Source: Nocardioides anomalus | GTDB lineage: Bacteria > Actinomycetota > Actinomycetes > Propionibacteriales > Nocardioidaceae | Direction: 5' to 3' | Assembly (NCBI RefSeq): GCF_011046535.1 | Contig: NZ_CP049257.1 | Coordinates: 4,402,001 to 4,466,000 of the forward strand | Length of the DNA: 64,000 nucleotides | Shown here: positions 24,340-33,768 of the stretch, piece by piece | How positions within the stretch are numbered: position 1 is the first letter of the stretch | Layout: every line of letters starts with the position of its first letter | Made by a program: the position numbers and the translations under genes | The notes under the pieces: generated by a model | The model's database searches: none | What the model saw: the letters and a program-made list of their open reading frames with translations, nothing else | What the model was told of the DNA's origin: nothing

Positions 24340-25364
24340 GCCTGCTCCTCCGCCGTCCGGCGGGCGGTCGGCGGGGAGCCCCGCCCGGTCACCGCTCGCA
24401 GACCCTGGCCGAGGTAGCCCAGCACTCCCGCCGGCGCGATCAGCAGGATGAGGAGCACGGCGACGGCCAGCACCAGCTGCCCGCTGGTCTCGAGGACGTC
24501 GAGGTTGAGGCTCAGCTCGACGACGAGCAGGGCTCCGACCACGGCGCCCCACGCCGTGTTCCGGCCGCCGATGAGCGGCATGAAGATGGCGAGGAAGACG
24601 ACGTTCAGCGTGAACGTCTCCGGTGTCACCCCGCGCACGAAGCTCGCGAACAGCGCCCCACCGAAGCTCGCGATCGCCGCACCGACGGCCAGGCAGACCG
24701 ACGTCAGGTCCGCGGTGCGCACGCCCGAGGCCTCGACGGGGAGCGGGTGCTCGCGCATGGCCCGCACCAGCGCACCCCAGGAGCTGCGGCGCACCCGGTC
24801 CAGCAGCGTCGCCAGGACCAGCACCAGGAGCATGGCCAGCACCACCTGCGCGGTGCGGTCGGGCTCCCACCCGGCGAAGCTCGGCGCGCGGATCTGACCG
24901 ATGCCGCCAGCGCCCCCGAAGACGTCGAAGATGCCGAGCCAGCCCTCGAACGCCGTGCCGAACAGGAGCGTCACGGCGGCCAGGTAGAACCCCGACAGGC
25001 GGCGGGTCGACAGGCTGAGCAGCACGGCGATGACGGCCGAGACGAGCGCGCCGACCAGCCAGCCCAGCCAGATCGGCAGGGAGGTCTCCTGGGAGACCAG
25101 GCCGACGCTGTAGGCACCGATCGCGGCGTACGCGCTGTAGGCCATCGACAGCGAACCCGCCATGACGAAGGGGAGGTACATGCCCAGCGCGACCAGGGCG
25201 TAGGTGCACGCCAGCACCAGCAGGTCCGCGCGGTAGTCGCTGCCACGCATCCAGAGCAGGAGCAGCACGATCCCGGCGGCCGCGGCGAGGGGCGGCCAGC
25301 GGTCCGTGGCGCGCGAGGGACCGGCGGCGGTTCGCCGCGTCGCGGGGTCCTCGGTCGTGGTCAT
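24336..25364 (-). CDS. Branched-chain-type ABC importer permease (LivM-like)
   Basis: The 342-residue protein has about nine membrane segments. LivM family signatures include YALVALGMYLPFVMAGSLSMAYSAYAAIGAYSVG and the cytoplasmic coupling loop ALVRAMREHPLPVEASGV. The GxGGIGQI stretch and the helical C-terminus fit the family. It overlaps livH-like by 4 bp and livG-like by 4 bp. It forms the translocation path with the LivH-like protein. Length and topology are typical of the family. Confidence 0.92.
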   Translation of the reverse strand: MTTTEDPATRRTAAGPSRATDRWPPLAAAAGIVLLLLWMRGSDYRADLLVLACTYALVALGMYLPFVMAGSLSMAYSAYAAIGAYSVGLVSQETSLPIWLGWLVGALVSAVIAVLLSLSTRRLSGFYLAAVTLLFGTAFEGWLGIFDVFGGAGGIGQIRAPSFAGWEPDRTAQVVLAMLLVLVLATLLDRVRRSSWGALVRAMREHPLPVEASGVRTADLTSVCLAVGAAIASFGGALFASFVRGVTPETFTLNVVFLAIFMPLIGGRNTAWGAVVGALLVVELSLNLDVLETSGQLVLAVAVLLILLIAPAGVLGYLGQGLRAVTGRGSPPTARRTAEEQA

Positions 25365-26236
25365 GCGCGCACCCGCCGCACGAAGAGCCCCTCGGGCTTG
25401 AGCGCGAAGAAGAGCAGGGCCAGCACCAGGATCACGGTCTGGGGGGTGATGTCGGAGGAGTAGTACGGCGTGAAGACCTGCACGCAGCCGAGCACCAGCC
25501 CGCCGACCAGCGGGGCCCAGATCCGGCCGGTGCCACCGATCACGAGTGCGAGGAAGCCGGTCAGGGTCCAGCTGAGCCCGCTGGTGGACGCGACACCGGA
25601 CTTGGTGGCGAACAGGATGCCGGCGATGCCGGCGATCAGCCCGCCCACGAGGAAGGCGATGAGCCGGATCCGCCCGACCGGCAGCCCGAGCACCCTGGCC
25701 GCGTCCAGGTTGTCGCCGACCGCCCTCAGCAGCCGTCCGGTGCGGCTCAGCCGGACCCAGAGGGCCACCACGACGAAGACCACGACGGTGGTCGCCATCA
25801 GCAGCAGCGCGTTCGGGAGCAGGAACGCGTCGCCGATCTCGATCGGGTCGAAGGTGACGATCTGCTGGCCGGGCAGCGACGTGCGACCGAAGACCAGCCC
25901 CGCGGCCTGCTGCACCGCGAACAGCACGGCGGCCACCGCCACGAGGGCCGGCAGGTCACCGCGGCCGGCGCGGCGCTGCACCGGACGGACGACCACCAGC
26001 TCGGTGACCGCGGACAGCGCGACCACGATGAGGAGGGCGAGGACGATCGAGGGCCACAGCGACATCTCCTTGATCACCACGAACCACGAGGTGGCGAGAC
26101 CGCCGACCATCGCGTAGGGGCCGAGCGCGAAGTTGAAGAACCCCGCGCCGACGACGATCAACAGGTACGACAGCGCGATCAGCGAGAAGAAGCAGCCGAT
26201 CTCGGCGGCCGAGAGCCACAGCTGAAGGTCGGTCAA
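25361..26236 (-). CDS. Branched-chain-type ABC importer permease (LivH-like), TTG start
   Basis: The 291-residue permease has about eight membrane segments, the motif GAGFFNFALGPYAMVGGLATSW and the coupling loop GRLLRAVGDNLDAARVLGLPVGRIRLIAF, as in LivH. The start codon is TTG at 26234-26236, supported by a GGGAGG site at a good distance and by the absence of an in-frame ATG or GTG nearby. A 13-bp-stem hairpin separates it from the upstream binding-protein gene, and the gap is 84 bp, which is large for this operon. Reduced translation relative to the binding protein is therefore likely. Confidence 0.9.
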   Translation of the reverse strand: MTDLQLWLSAAEIGCFFSLIALSYLLIVVGAGFFNFALGPYAMVGGLATSWFVVIKEMSLWPSIVLALLIVVALSAVTELVVVRPVQRRAGRGDLPALVAVAAVLFAVQQAAGLVFGRTSLPGQQIVTFDPIEIGDAFLLPNALLLMATTVVVFVVVALWVRLSRTGRLLRAVGDNLDAARVLGLPVGRIRLIAFLVGGLIAGIAGILFATKSGVASTSGLSWTLTGFLALVIGGTGRIWAPLVGGLVLGCVQVFTPYYSSDITPQTVILVLALLFFALKPEGLFVRRVRA

Positions 26237-26272
26237 GAGGTCCTCCCGGGTCTGGACTGGGGACGGCGCGAC

Positions 26273-26301
26273 GGGGAGGCGACCCGGCGGGTCGCCTCCC
26301 C
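26273..26301 (-). terminator. Intercistronic hairpin after the binding-protein gene
   Basis: A perfect 13-bp stem (GGGGAGGCGACCC and its complement) with a 3-base loop lies between the binding-protein stop at 26321 and the permease start at 26236. It has no T-tract, so it is better seen as an attenuator or mRNA 3-prime protector. Such elements raise binding-protein levels above those of the membrane subunits. Confidence 0.7.
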
Positions 26302-26320
26302 GGCGCTCAGCACCGTCGGA

Positions 26321-27538
26321 TCAGCACGGCGGCTGGTACTCGTCCCACGCGCCGTCGGGCTTGTTGTCCGCACCGAAGTGGGTGAGGACCAGGCCGCACA
26401 GGCCGTCGGCTCCGGTGTGCTTCTCCGGACTGAAGGAGATCGAGAAGCCGTCGGCTCCGAAGGACGCCTCGTAGCCGTTGATGGCCTGCAGCGCGTCGAG
26501 CACGGCCGGTCCCTCGGTCGACCCAGCCGCCTCGATGGCCTGCTTGAGGATCTGGACCGAGTCGTAGGCCTGGGCGTCGTAGGCCGTGAGGTTGTAGTCG
26601 TCGTCCCCGCGCCACCCGCGCAGCTTGTCCTGCAGCTCCTCGGTCCGCGGGTTGTCCTGGTCGATCGAACCCATGAAGACCAGGTCCTCCAGGGCGCCGG
26701 CGTTGGCCAGCTTCCAGATGTCCGGCTGGTTGCCGATCGAGGCCAGGGAGAAGCGCTGGACGTCCGGGAGCTGCTGCTTGAGCGTGTTCTGGACGAGCAC
26801 CTCGAAGTTGCCACCCACGCTCGAGACGAGGACCAGGTCCGGGTCGGCGTCCTTGACCTTGGCCACCTGAGCGTTGACGTCCGCGGCGTCCACGGCGGCC
26901 GTCTCGTCGGCGACGAGGTCCATGCAGCCCTCGAGCCCGGGCTTGAGCAGCCCGTTCACGCCCTCGATCGTCGGGGTGTTGTCGCTGATGATCGCGAGCT
27001 TGGAGTAGCCGAGCTCCTTCGCGGCGCCGCAGTAGACCTCGACGAAGTTGTCGAGCAGGTTGGCCAGGGAGAAGGCGTAGTCGCTGTCGGGCGGCGTGGC
27101 GAAGGTCTGCGAGATCGCGATCGGCGCGATCGAGGGCACCTGGGCCTGCTGGATCACCGGCTTGGACTGGTTCACCGCCGCGCTCGCGGTCACGAGCAGC
27201 AGGGCTTGGGCGCCGTCGTCCAGGAGCTTGCGGATCACCGACGGCGCCTTGGTCGGGTCGCTCTCGTCGTTCTCGACGATCAGCTTGACCGGGCGGCCCA
27301 GGATCCCGTCCCCGGCGTTGAGCTCGTCGACCGCGTCCCGGATCGTCTTCCCGGCGATGGTGCTGTACGACGCCCCGGGACCGGTGCTGTCCTCGTCCAG
27401 CCCGATGACGATCGGGTCGCCCTTGAGCTCTTTGTTCGCCTCGGGCTTGTCGCTGCCCGAATCGGAGTCGTCGCCGCAGCCGGCGACCACCAGCGTGAAC
27501 GCGGCCACTGCCGCCGCGACTGCGCGCATCCGTCGCAC
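26321..27538 (-). CDS. Substrate-binding lipoprotein of the branched-chain-type ABC importer
   Basis: The 405-residue protein begins with a lipoprotein signal peptide. The lipobox VVAG is followed by Cys21, then an acidic linker GDDSDSGSD. The periplasmic-binding-protein type 1 fold of the HAAT family follows (peripla_BP_6), with GPGASYSTIAGKTIRDAVDELNA and a GDDDYNLTAYDAQAYDSV motif. The GTG at 27538 is chosen because GGAGGGA precedes it; an ATG three codons later is the alternative. It would capture the substrate outside the membrane and deliver it to LivHM. The operon is preceded by a TetR-type operator. Substrate is unknown. Confidence 0.93.
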   Translation of the reverse strand: MRRMRAVAAAVAAFTLVVAGCGDDSDSGSDKPEANKELKGDPIVIGLDEDSTGPGASYSTIAGKTIRDAVDELNAGDGILGRPVKLIVENDESDPTKAPSVIRKLLDDGAQALLLVTASAAVNQSKPVIQQAQVPSIAPIAISQTFATPPDSDYAFSLANLLDNFVEVYCGAAKELGYSKLAIISDNTPTIEGVNGLLKPGLEGCMDLVADETAAVDAADVNAQVAKVKDADPDLVLVSSVGGNFEVLVQNTLKQQLPDVQRFSLASIGNQPDIWKLANAGALEDLVFMGSIDQDNPRTEELQDKLRGWRGDDDYNLTAYDAQAYDSVQILKQAIEAAGSTEGPAVLDALQAINGYEASFGADGFSISFSPEKHTGADGLCGLVLTHFGADNKPDGAWDEYQPPC

Positions 27539-27571
27539 GTCGTCTCCCTCCGGTCGGGCCGTCTCGGACAG

Positions 27572-27595
27572 CCAACCAATCAATTGCTTGGTTGG
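27572..27595. promoter_or_regulatory. Candidate TetR operator upstream of importer operon
   Basis: The inverted repeat CCAACCAA and TTGGTTGG flanks TCAATTGC; 22 of 24 positions are symmetric. It lies 34 bp upstream of the binding-protein start. Read on the minus strand its 18-bp core is ACCAAGCAATTGATTGGT, which matches 15 of 18 positions of the site at 28990-29007. It is one of the AT-richest stretches in the area. Confidence 0.65.
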
Positions 27596-27659
27596 GTGAG
27601 GGTATGGCGTCGGTCACACGTGGTCAAGACACCTGCTCAGACCCGGTCGGCGTCTCAGG

Positions 27660-28283
27660 TCAGGACCGGGTCCCGCGCCGCCCCGGGTGGGTGTGCAGCG
27701 GCGTGGCGGTCGAGGCGTCCACCGGGAGGACGGGCCGACCCGCCTCCGGCTCCTGGAGCGGATCGACCTCGACGAGGCCGGCGCGACTGCGTCGGGTCAG
27801 CTCGCCGTAGACCCGCAGACCGTTGTCCTTCCAGGCCGCCATCTCGTCGTCGACGTCGCGGACGCGTCGGGCCGGGTTGCCGACCAGCAGCGAGCGCTCC
27901 GGGAAGTGCTCACCCGCGCGGACGACGCTGCCTGCCCCCACGAGCGAGCCGGCGCCGATGCGCGCGCCGTCCAGGACCACGGCGCCGATCCCGACGAGCA
28001 CCCGGGGCTCGAGGTGACAGCCGTGCAGCACCGCGGCGTGGCCCACGTGCGACCCCTCCGACAAGACGGCCGCCGCCCCGGGGTAGGCGTGCACCACACA
28101 GCCGTCCTGCACGTTCGACCCGGCGCCGACCTCGATCAGCCCGAAGTCCCCGCGCAGGCTCGCGCCGGGCCCGACGTAGCAGTCAGCACCGATCCGGACG
28201 TCACCGATGACGCTGGCCTGGGGATGGACGAAGGCCGTGGGGTCCACGACCGGGACGACCCCGTCGATGGCCCAGAACGTCAT
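27660..28283 (-). CDS. Gamma-class carbonic anhydrase / PaaY-like hexapeptide-repeat protein
   Basis: The 207-residue protein is built from left-handed beta-helix hexapeptide repeats (ASVIGDVRIGADCYVGPGASLRGD onward). The histidines expected for metal binding appear in CVVHAYPG and SHVGHAAVLHGC. This matches PaaY/YrdA-like gamma carbonic anhydrase homologues. PaaY is a thioesterase of phenylacetate catabolism; other members are uncharacterised. The basic, low-complexity C-terminus of about 40 residues is unusual. The ATG overlaps the tetR stop. It may clear dead-end CoA esters in the pathway. Confidence 0.85.
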   Translation of the reverse strand: MTFWAIDGVVPVVDPTAFVHPQASVIGDVRIGADCYVGPGASLRGDFGLIEVGAGSNVQDGCVVHAYPGAAAVLSEGSHVGHAAVLHGCHLEPRVLVGIGAVVLDGARIGAGSLVGAGSVVRAGEHFPERSLLVGNPARRVRDVDDEMAAWKDNGLRVYGELTRRSRAGLVEVDPLQEPEAGRPVLPVDASTATPLHTHPGRRGTRS

Positions 28284-28927
28284 GGCTGAGCGCGATCCGG
28301 GGCGGGCCGGGCGCTGATGCCGCTGAGCACCATCCGCAGGTAGCGGTCGGCCAGCTCCTCGTGGCCCAGCGCGCCGTCGGGGTGGTACCAGTGCACGGCG
28401 TTCCACACCGTGTCGCGGATGAAGCGGTAGGTGAGGGACTGGTCGAGGTCCGGGCGGAACCGGCCGCGCTCCTGGCCGGCCGCGACCGCGCGGCGCAGCA
28501 CGCCCTCGACCCGGCCGGTCGCCTGCTCGACGAAGACGAACTGGGGCTGGTGCCGCAGCCCCGGCGCCTCGTGCTGGTAGAGCGCCACGGCGTCCGGGGT
28601 CTCGTGCACGGTCCGGAACACGTCGTGGACGAGCAGACGGAGGGTCTCGTCCGGTCCCCGCGCCTGGCGTTCCACCCGCTCGAAACGGGCGACGAGACCG
28701 TCGAGGAACTCGTGCAGGACCTCGACCAGCATCGCCTCCTTGGAGTCGAAGTGGTGGTAGAGGCTGCCGGAGGTGAGACCCGCGGCGTGGGCGATGTCGC
28801 GGATGGTGGTCCCGCCGTACCCCTTGGTCGCGAACAGGCGCCCCGCGGCGGCCAGGATGAGCTGACGGCGTCCGGCGGGCTCGCTGCTCTCCGACGGGCG
28901 CACGTCAGGGCTCGGCTCCGCGGTCAT
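28280..28927 (-). CDS. TetR family transcriptional regulator
   Basis: The 215-residue protein has a TetR_N helix-turn-helix (RRQLILAAAGRLFATKGYGGTTIRDIAHAAGLTSGSLYHHFDSKEAML) at residues about 20-70. The C-terminal ligand domain is helical and resembles regulators that sense acyl-CoA or aromatic acyl-CoA. I start it at the ATG 28927, preceded by GGGGAGG; a GTG two codons earlier is less well placed. It is transcribed leftwards together with the PaaY-like gene and is divergent from the thioesterase. Matching dyads at 28990 and 27575 are its likely sites. Confidence 0.92.
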   Translation of the reverse strand: MTAEPSPDVRPSESSEPAGRRQLILAAAGRLFATKGYGGTTIRDIAHAAGLTSGSLYHHFDSKEAMLVEVLHEFLDGLVARFERVERQARGPDETLRLLVHDVFRTVHETPDAVALYQHEAPGLRHQPQFVFVEQATGRVEGVLRRAVAAGQERGRFRPDLDQSLTYRFIRDTVWNAVHWYHPDGALGHEELADRYLRMVLSGISARPAPDRAQP

Positions 28928-28989
28928 CCTCACCTCCCCGTCCGACGTCGTCGTGCCTCCTTCGTGGCGCGCGTCACACCAGAGCCTAG

Positions 28990-29007
28990 ACCAAGCAAGT
29001 GTTAGGT
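28990..29007. promoter_or_regulatory. Candidate TetR operator upstream of tetR and thioesterase
   Basis: ACCAAGCAAGTGTTAGGT lies in the gap between the divergent tetR and thioesterase genes. It is an imperfect palindrome (6 of 9 pairs) and shares the 9-base half ACCAAGCAA with the site at 27575-27592. The pair suggests one TetR protein controls the importer operon, itself and the thioesterase-SDR pair. Confidence 0.55.
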
Positions 29008-29042
29008 TGACAGCCCCGATCTCCGCGGAGGGAGCCCGTCCG

Positions 29043-29441
29043 GTGCACCACAGTCTCTCCTTCGACCTCAGCTACGCCGACACCGATCCGTCCGGACTGG
29101 TCTACTTCGCCGCCTGGTTCCCGTGGATGGAGCGGTGCCAGAGCGCGTGGTTCCACGCCCACGGTCTGCGCCAGGACACGATGCTGGCCGAGCAGGGGTT
29201 CGGCACGGTGACCCGGCGGGCCGAGTGCGACTACCTCGCCGCGACCGCCCTCTACGACCCGATCACGGTCACCACCACGATCGCCGAGGTGGGCCGCACC
29301 TCCTTCACCACCCAGCACGACTTCGTCCGGGACGCCGACGGCGTGCTCGTCGCCCGGGGACGCCTCGTCATCGTGACCGTGGACCCGCAGGGTCAGGCCG
29401 TGCCCGTCCCGGAGCCGATCCGCACGGGGCTCGGCGCGTGA
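29043..29441 (+). CDS. 4-hydroxybenzoyl-CoA-type hotdog thioesterase
   Basis: The 132-residue protein has the hotdog signature YADTDPSGLVYFAAWFPWMERC, with an Asp in the DxDPSG motif that acts as the nucleophile in 4-hydroxybenzoyl-CoA thioesterase. Length is typical. It would hydrolyse an aryl- or acyl-CoA to the free acid. The GTG start follows GGAGGGA. It is divergent from tetR and overlaps the next SDR gene by 4 bp. With the CoA ligases nearby, it may act as a release valve or final step of the imported-acid pathway. Confidence 0.9.
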   Translation: MHHSLSFDLSYADTDPSGLVYFAAWFPWMERCQSAWFHAHGLRQDTMLAEQGFGTVTRRAECDYLAATALYDPITVTTTIAEVGRTSFTTQHDFVRDADGVLVARGRLVIVTVDPQGQAVPVPEPIRTGLGA

Positions 29442-30175
29442 GCCCGCTGTCCTTCGGGTTCGCGCTCGACGACGTGCTCGTGGTGACCGGGGCCGGCAGC
29501 GGCATCGGTCGCGCGACCACCCTCGAGGCCGCCCGGCAGGGACTGCGCGTGGTCGCCTGGGACCTGGTCGGGCCGGCCGCCGCGGAGACCGCCGCCCTGG
29601 CCGAGCCCGGCCGGGTGCGCGCCGAGGCCGGCGACGTCGCCGACGCTCCGGCGGTCAGGGCCGTGCTGGAGGACGTCGCGTCGACCTGGGCGGCCCCTCG
29701 GTACCTCGCCAACAACGCCGGGCCGTCCTCCGCCGGTGACCTCGCCTTCGAGGCCGGGATCGTGGCCGCGCTGGGGAGCGTGCACACCATGACCGAGGCG
29801 TGGGCCGCGCTCGCGGGCGCCGACGGCGCCGCGATGGTCGTCACCGCCTCCGTCGCCGGCACCAAGGTCGGCACCGAGTCCGCGTGGTACTCGACCGCCA
29901 AGGCCGGTCTCGCCGGCTACGTGCGCCACCTCGCCGCGCACCGCGCCGACCGGTTCCGCAGCAACGCCGTCGCCCCCGGGATGGTGGACACGCCCCGCCT
30001 CGAGGGCTGGGCCGCCAGCGCTGCCGGGCAGCGGACCCTCGCCCGCAACCCGCTGCGCCGTCTGGCCACCCCCGCCGACATCGCCCACGCCCTGCTGTTC
30101 CTGCTCTCGCCGGCGGCGGCGTACGTCAACGGCGAGGTGCTCACCGTGGACGGGGGCTGGACCGTCACGCAGTGA
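29438..30175 (+). CDS. Short-chain dehydrogenase/reductase (SDR)
   Basis: The 245-residue protein has TGAGSGIG at residues 17-24, NNAG at 92-95, Ser138, and YxxxK with Tyr151 and Lys155. Asp42 after strand 2 points to NAD(H). The C-terminus YVNGEVLTVDGGWTV is typical of FabG-like SDRs. The GTG start overlaps the thioesterase stop by 4 bp. Reaction and substrate are not visible; hydroxyacyl or diol oxidation in the same pathway is plausible. Confidence 0.9.
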   Translation: MSPLSFGFALDDVLVVTGAGSGIGRATTLEAARQGLRVVAWDLVGPAAAETAALAEPGRVRAEAGDVADAPAVRAVLEDVASTWAAPRYLANNAGPSSAGDLAFEAGIVAALGSVHTMTEAWAALAGADGAAMVVTASVAGTKVGTESAWYSTAKAGLAGYVRHLAAHRADRFRSNAVAPGMVDTPRLEGWAASAAGQRTLARNPLRRLATPADIAHALLFLLSPAAAYVNGEVLTVDGGWTVTQ

Positions 30176-30208
30176 CGACCCGCCCGCGCCGGGCGCGGAC
30201 GGGTCGTC
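30174..30208. terminator. Bidirectional terminator hairpin
   Basis: The arms GACGACCCG and CGGGTCGTC are perfect, with a C/A mismatch and then six further base pairs around a 3-base loop. It lies between the ends of the convergent SDR and FadB genes and overlaps the SDR stop. There is no T-tract, as is usual in high-GC actinobacteria. Confidence 0.6.
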
Positions 30209-30220
30209 GGGGCGTGCGGG

Positions 30221-32417
30221 TCAGGCGGGCAGGGAGCCGCCGCTCTCGGCCAGGTCGCGCAACCACGCGGTGGCGCGGAAGCGGTCGCCGTACTGCTCGG
30301 CCAGCTCGTCGGCGCGCTCGAGGAACGCCTTCAGACCGACCGGCGCGTCGGGCTGGCCCGGGCGCTGGTAGCCGGTCATGAACTGGGCGGCGCCGCCGGT
30401 GTTGGCGGGGAAGCCGATGCCCATGATGGAGCCGATGTTGGCCGCGGCGGAGGTCTCGATGACGCCCTCCTCGAAGCACTTGGCGGTCTCGAGAGCCTCG
30501 GCGAACAGCATCCGGTCCTTGACGTCCTGGAGCGGGGGCTGCTGCTCGGCCACCGGGAACAGGTCGGCCAGCCCGGACCACAGCGAGAGGCGCTTGCCGC
30601 TCTCGTCGTAGTCGTAGAAGCCGGCGCCCGCGCAGGCGCCCGGCGCGGCCGGCCTCGAGCATGCGGTCGACGACGGCGGAGCCCGGGTGCTCGACGTACT
30701 CCGGGCCGGAGGCCTCGCGGGTGGCCTTGGCGATCTTGGCCATCAGCTCGAGGTTGAGCTCGTCGGAGAGCTGGAGGACCGGGGCCGGGTAGCCGGCCTG
30801 GGTCGTGGCCCGCTCGATGGTCCAGGGGTGCACGCCCTCGGCCAGCATCGCCATGCCCTCGTTGACCATGAAGCCGATGACGCGCGAGGTGTAGAAGCCG
30901 CGGCTGTCGTTGACGACGATCGGGGTCTTCTTGATCTGCTGGACCACGTCGTAGGCCTTGGCCAGCGTGACCTCCGAGGTCTCGGCGCCCTTGATGATCT
31001 CGACCAGCGGCATCTTGTCCACGGGCGAGAAGAAGTGCAGCCCGATGAAGTCCTGCGGCCGGTCCACGCCGGTGGCCAGCTCGGTGATCGGCAGGGTGCT
31101 GGTGTTGGAGCAGAGCAGCGCGTCGTCGTCGACGTACGGCGCGATCTCGGCGAACACCCGGTGCTTGAGGCTGGGGTCCTCGAAGACGGCCTCGATGACC
31201 AGGTCGCAGCCGGCCAGGTCGGCCGGGTCGGCGGTGGCCTTGATCCGGCCGAGCAGCTCGGCCTTCTTCTCCTCCGTCGAGCGGCCGCGGGAGACGGCCT
31301 TGTCGAGGAGCTTCTCGGAGTAGGCCTTGCCCTTCTCGGCGTTCTCGACCGCGACGTCCTTGAGGACGACCTCCATGCCCGCGCGGGCGCAGACGTAGGC
31401 GATGCCGGCGCCCATCATCCCGGCGCCGAGGACGCCGACCTTGGTCGCCTTCCACGGCTCGATGCCCTGCGGGCGCAGCTTGCCGGAGTTGATGGCCTGG
31501 AGGTCGAAGAAGAACGCCTGGATCATGTTCTTGGCGTTCTGGCCCACGACCAGGTTGGTCAGGTAGCGCGACTCGATCCGGCTCGCGGTGTCGAAGTCGA
31601 CCTGGGCGCCCTCGACCGCGGCCGAGAGGATCGCCTTCTGCGCGGGGTAGTCCGCGCCCTTGAGCTGCTTGCGCAGCAGGGCGGGGAACGCCGGGAGGAA
31701 GCCGGCCAGGGCCGGGCTCTTCGGCGTACCACCCGGCATCTTGTAGCCCGGGGCGTCCCACGGGTTCTGGGCGGCCTCGGGGTTGGCCTGGATCCAGGCC
31801 TTGGCCGCCGGGAGCAGCTCGTCCTGGCTGTCGACGAGCTCGTCGACCAGGCCCTTCTGCTGGGCCTGGGCCGGCTTGAACGTCGCGCCCTGGAGCAGCA
31901 CGTCCATCAGCCCGCTCTGCAGGCCGAGGAGCCGCACGATGCGGGTCACGCCGCCGCCGCCGGGCAGCAGCCCGAGGCTGGCCTCGGGCAGGCCCACGGT
32001 GTAGCCGCCGTCGACCGCGATGCGGTGGTTGCAGGCCAGCGCGATCTCGAACCCGCCACCGAGCGCGGCGCCGTTGATCGCCGCCACCACCGGCTTGGGG
32101 AAGGTCTCGAGCCGGCGCAGCGCGGCCTTGACCTTCTCGGCCAGCTCGAAGACGGCCGGGGCGTCGTCCTTGGTCGCCTTGACCATCTCGTTGAGGTTGG
32201 CGCCGGCGAAGAAGGTCTTCTTGGCGCTCGTGACGACCACGCCGGTCACGGCCTCGGCCTCGGCGTACAGCCGCTCGACGGCCGCGGCCATCGAGGCGAC
32301 GTACAGGTCGTTCATGGTGTTGGCGCCGGCCGTCGGGTCGTCGAGGGTCAGCGTGACGATGCCGTCGCCGTCCCGGTCGTAGCGCACGGCGGACGTCTCG
32401 GTCTGGGTGGTGCTCAT
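30221..32417 (-). CDS. FadB-type multifunctional enoyl-CoA hydratase / 3-hydroxyacyl-CoA dehydrogenase, frameshifted
   Basis: The protein has an N-terminal crotonase domain (residues about 10-300, [12 protein letters not shown] and an oxyanion-hole [15 protein letters not shown]). An NAD-binding 3-hydroxyacyl-CoA dehydrogenase follows ([52 protein letters not shown]). After about 594 codons the reading frame breaks near 30634 in a GGCGCC-rich inverted repeat. The remaining part ([13 protein letters not shown] to the stop at 30221, about 138 residues) continues in a neighbouring frame. One extra base would explain it. The C-terminal sequence is intact and family-like, so this is either a recent mutation or a sequence error. 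It forms the beta-oxidation operon with FadA. Confidence 0.9.
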
Positions 32418-32452
32418 GCTTGGCGTGACTCCTGTGTCAGGTGCGGGGGCGC

Positions 32453-33664
<1,212 letters not shown>

Positions 33665-33668
33665 GCCG

Positions 33669-33699
33669 TTGATTGTGACACCACTACTGTCACGGTCAA
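33669..33699 (-). promoter_or_regulatory. MerR-type promoter of fadA-fadB
   Basis: On the minus strand TTGACC (33699-33694) and a weak AATCAA (33674-33669) are separated by exactly 19 bp. Those 19 bp are the inverted repeat GTGACA-N7-TGTCAC (33675-33693). A 19-bp spacer filled by the operator is the hallmark of MerR-activated promoters. The -10 box sits about 5 bp from the ATG, so the transcript may be leaderless. Confidence 0.6.
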
Positions 33700-33768
33700 G
33701 GGGTGACTGGTGTGACGTAGTCGCACGGGGCCCTTGCCGCGGCGACGCGCCACCCGGACACTGCTCGG

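Noticed and set aside
23560..25209. One large fused frame covering livG-like and part of livM-like genes
   Set aside because: Only the last 259 residues look like a protein; the N-terminal part is the wrong frame of the LivM gene.
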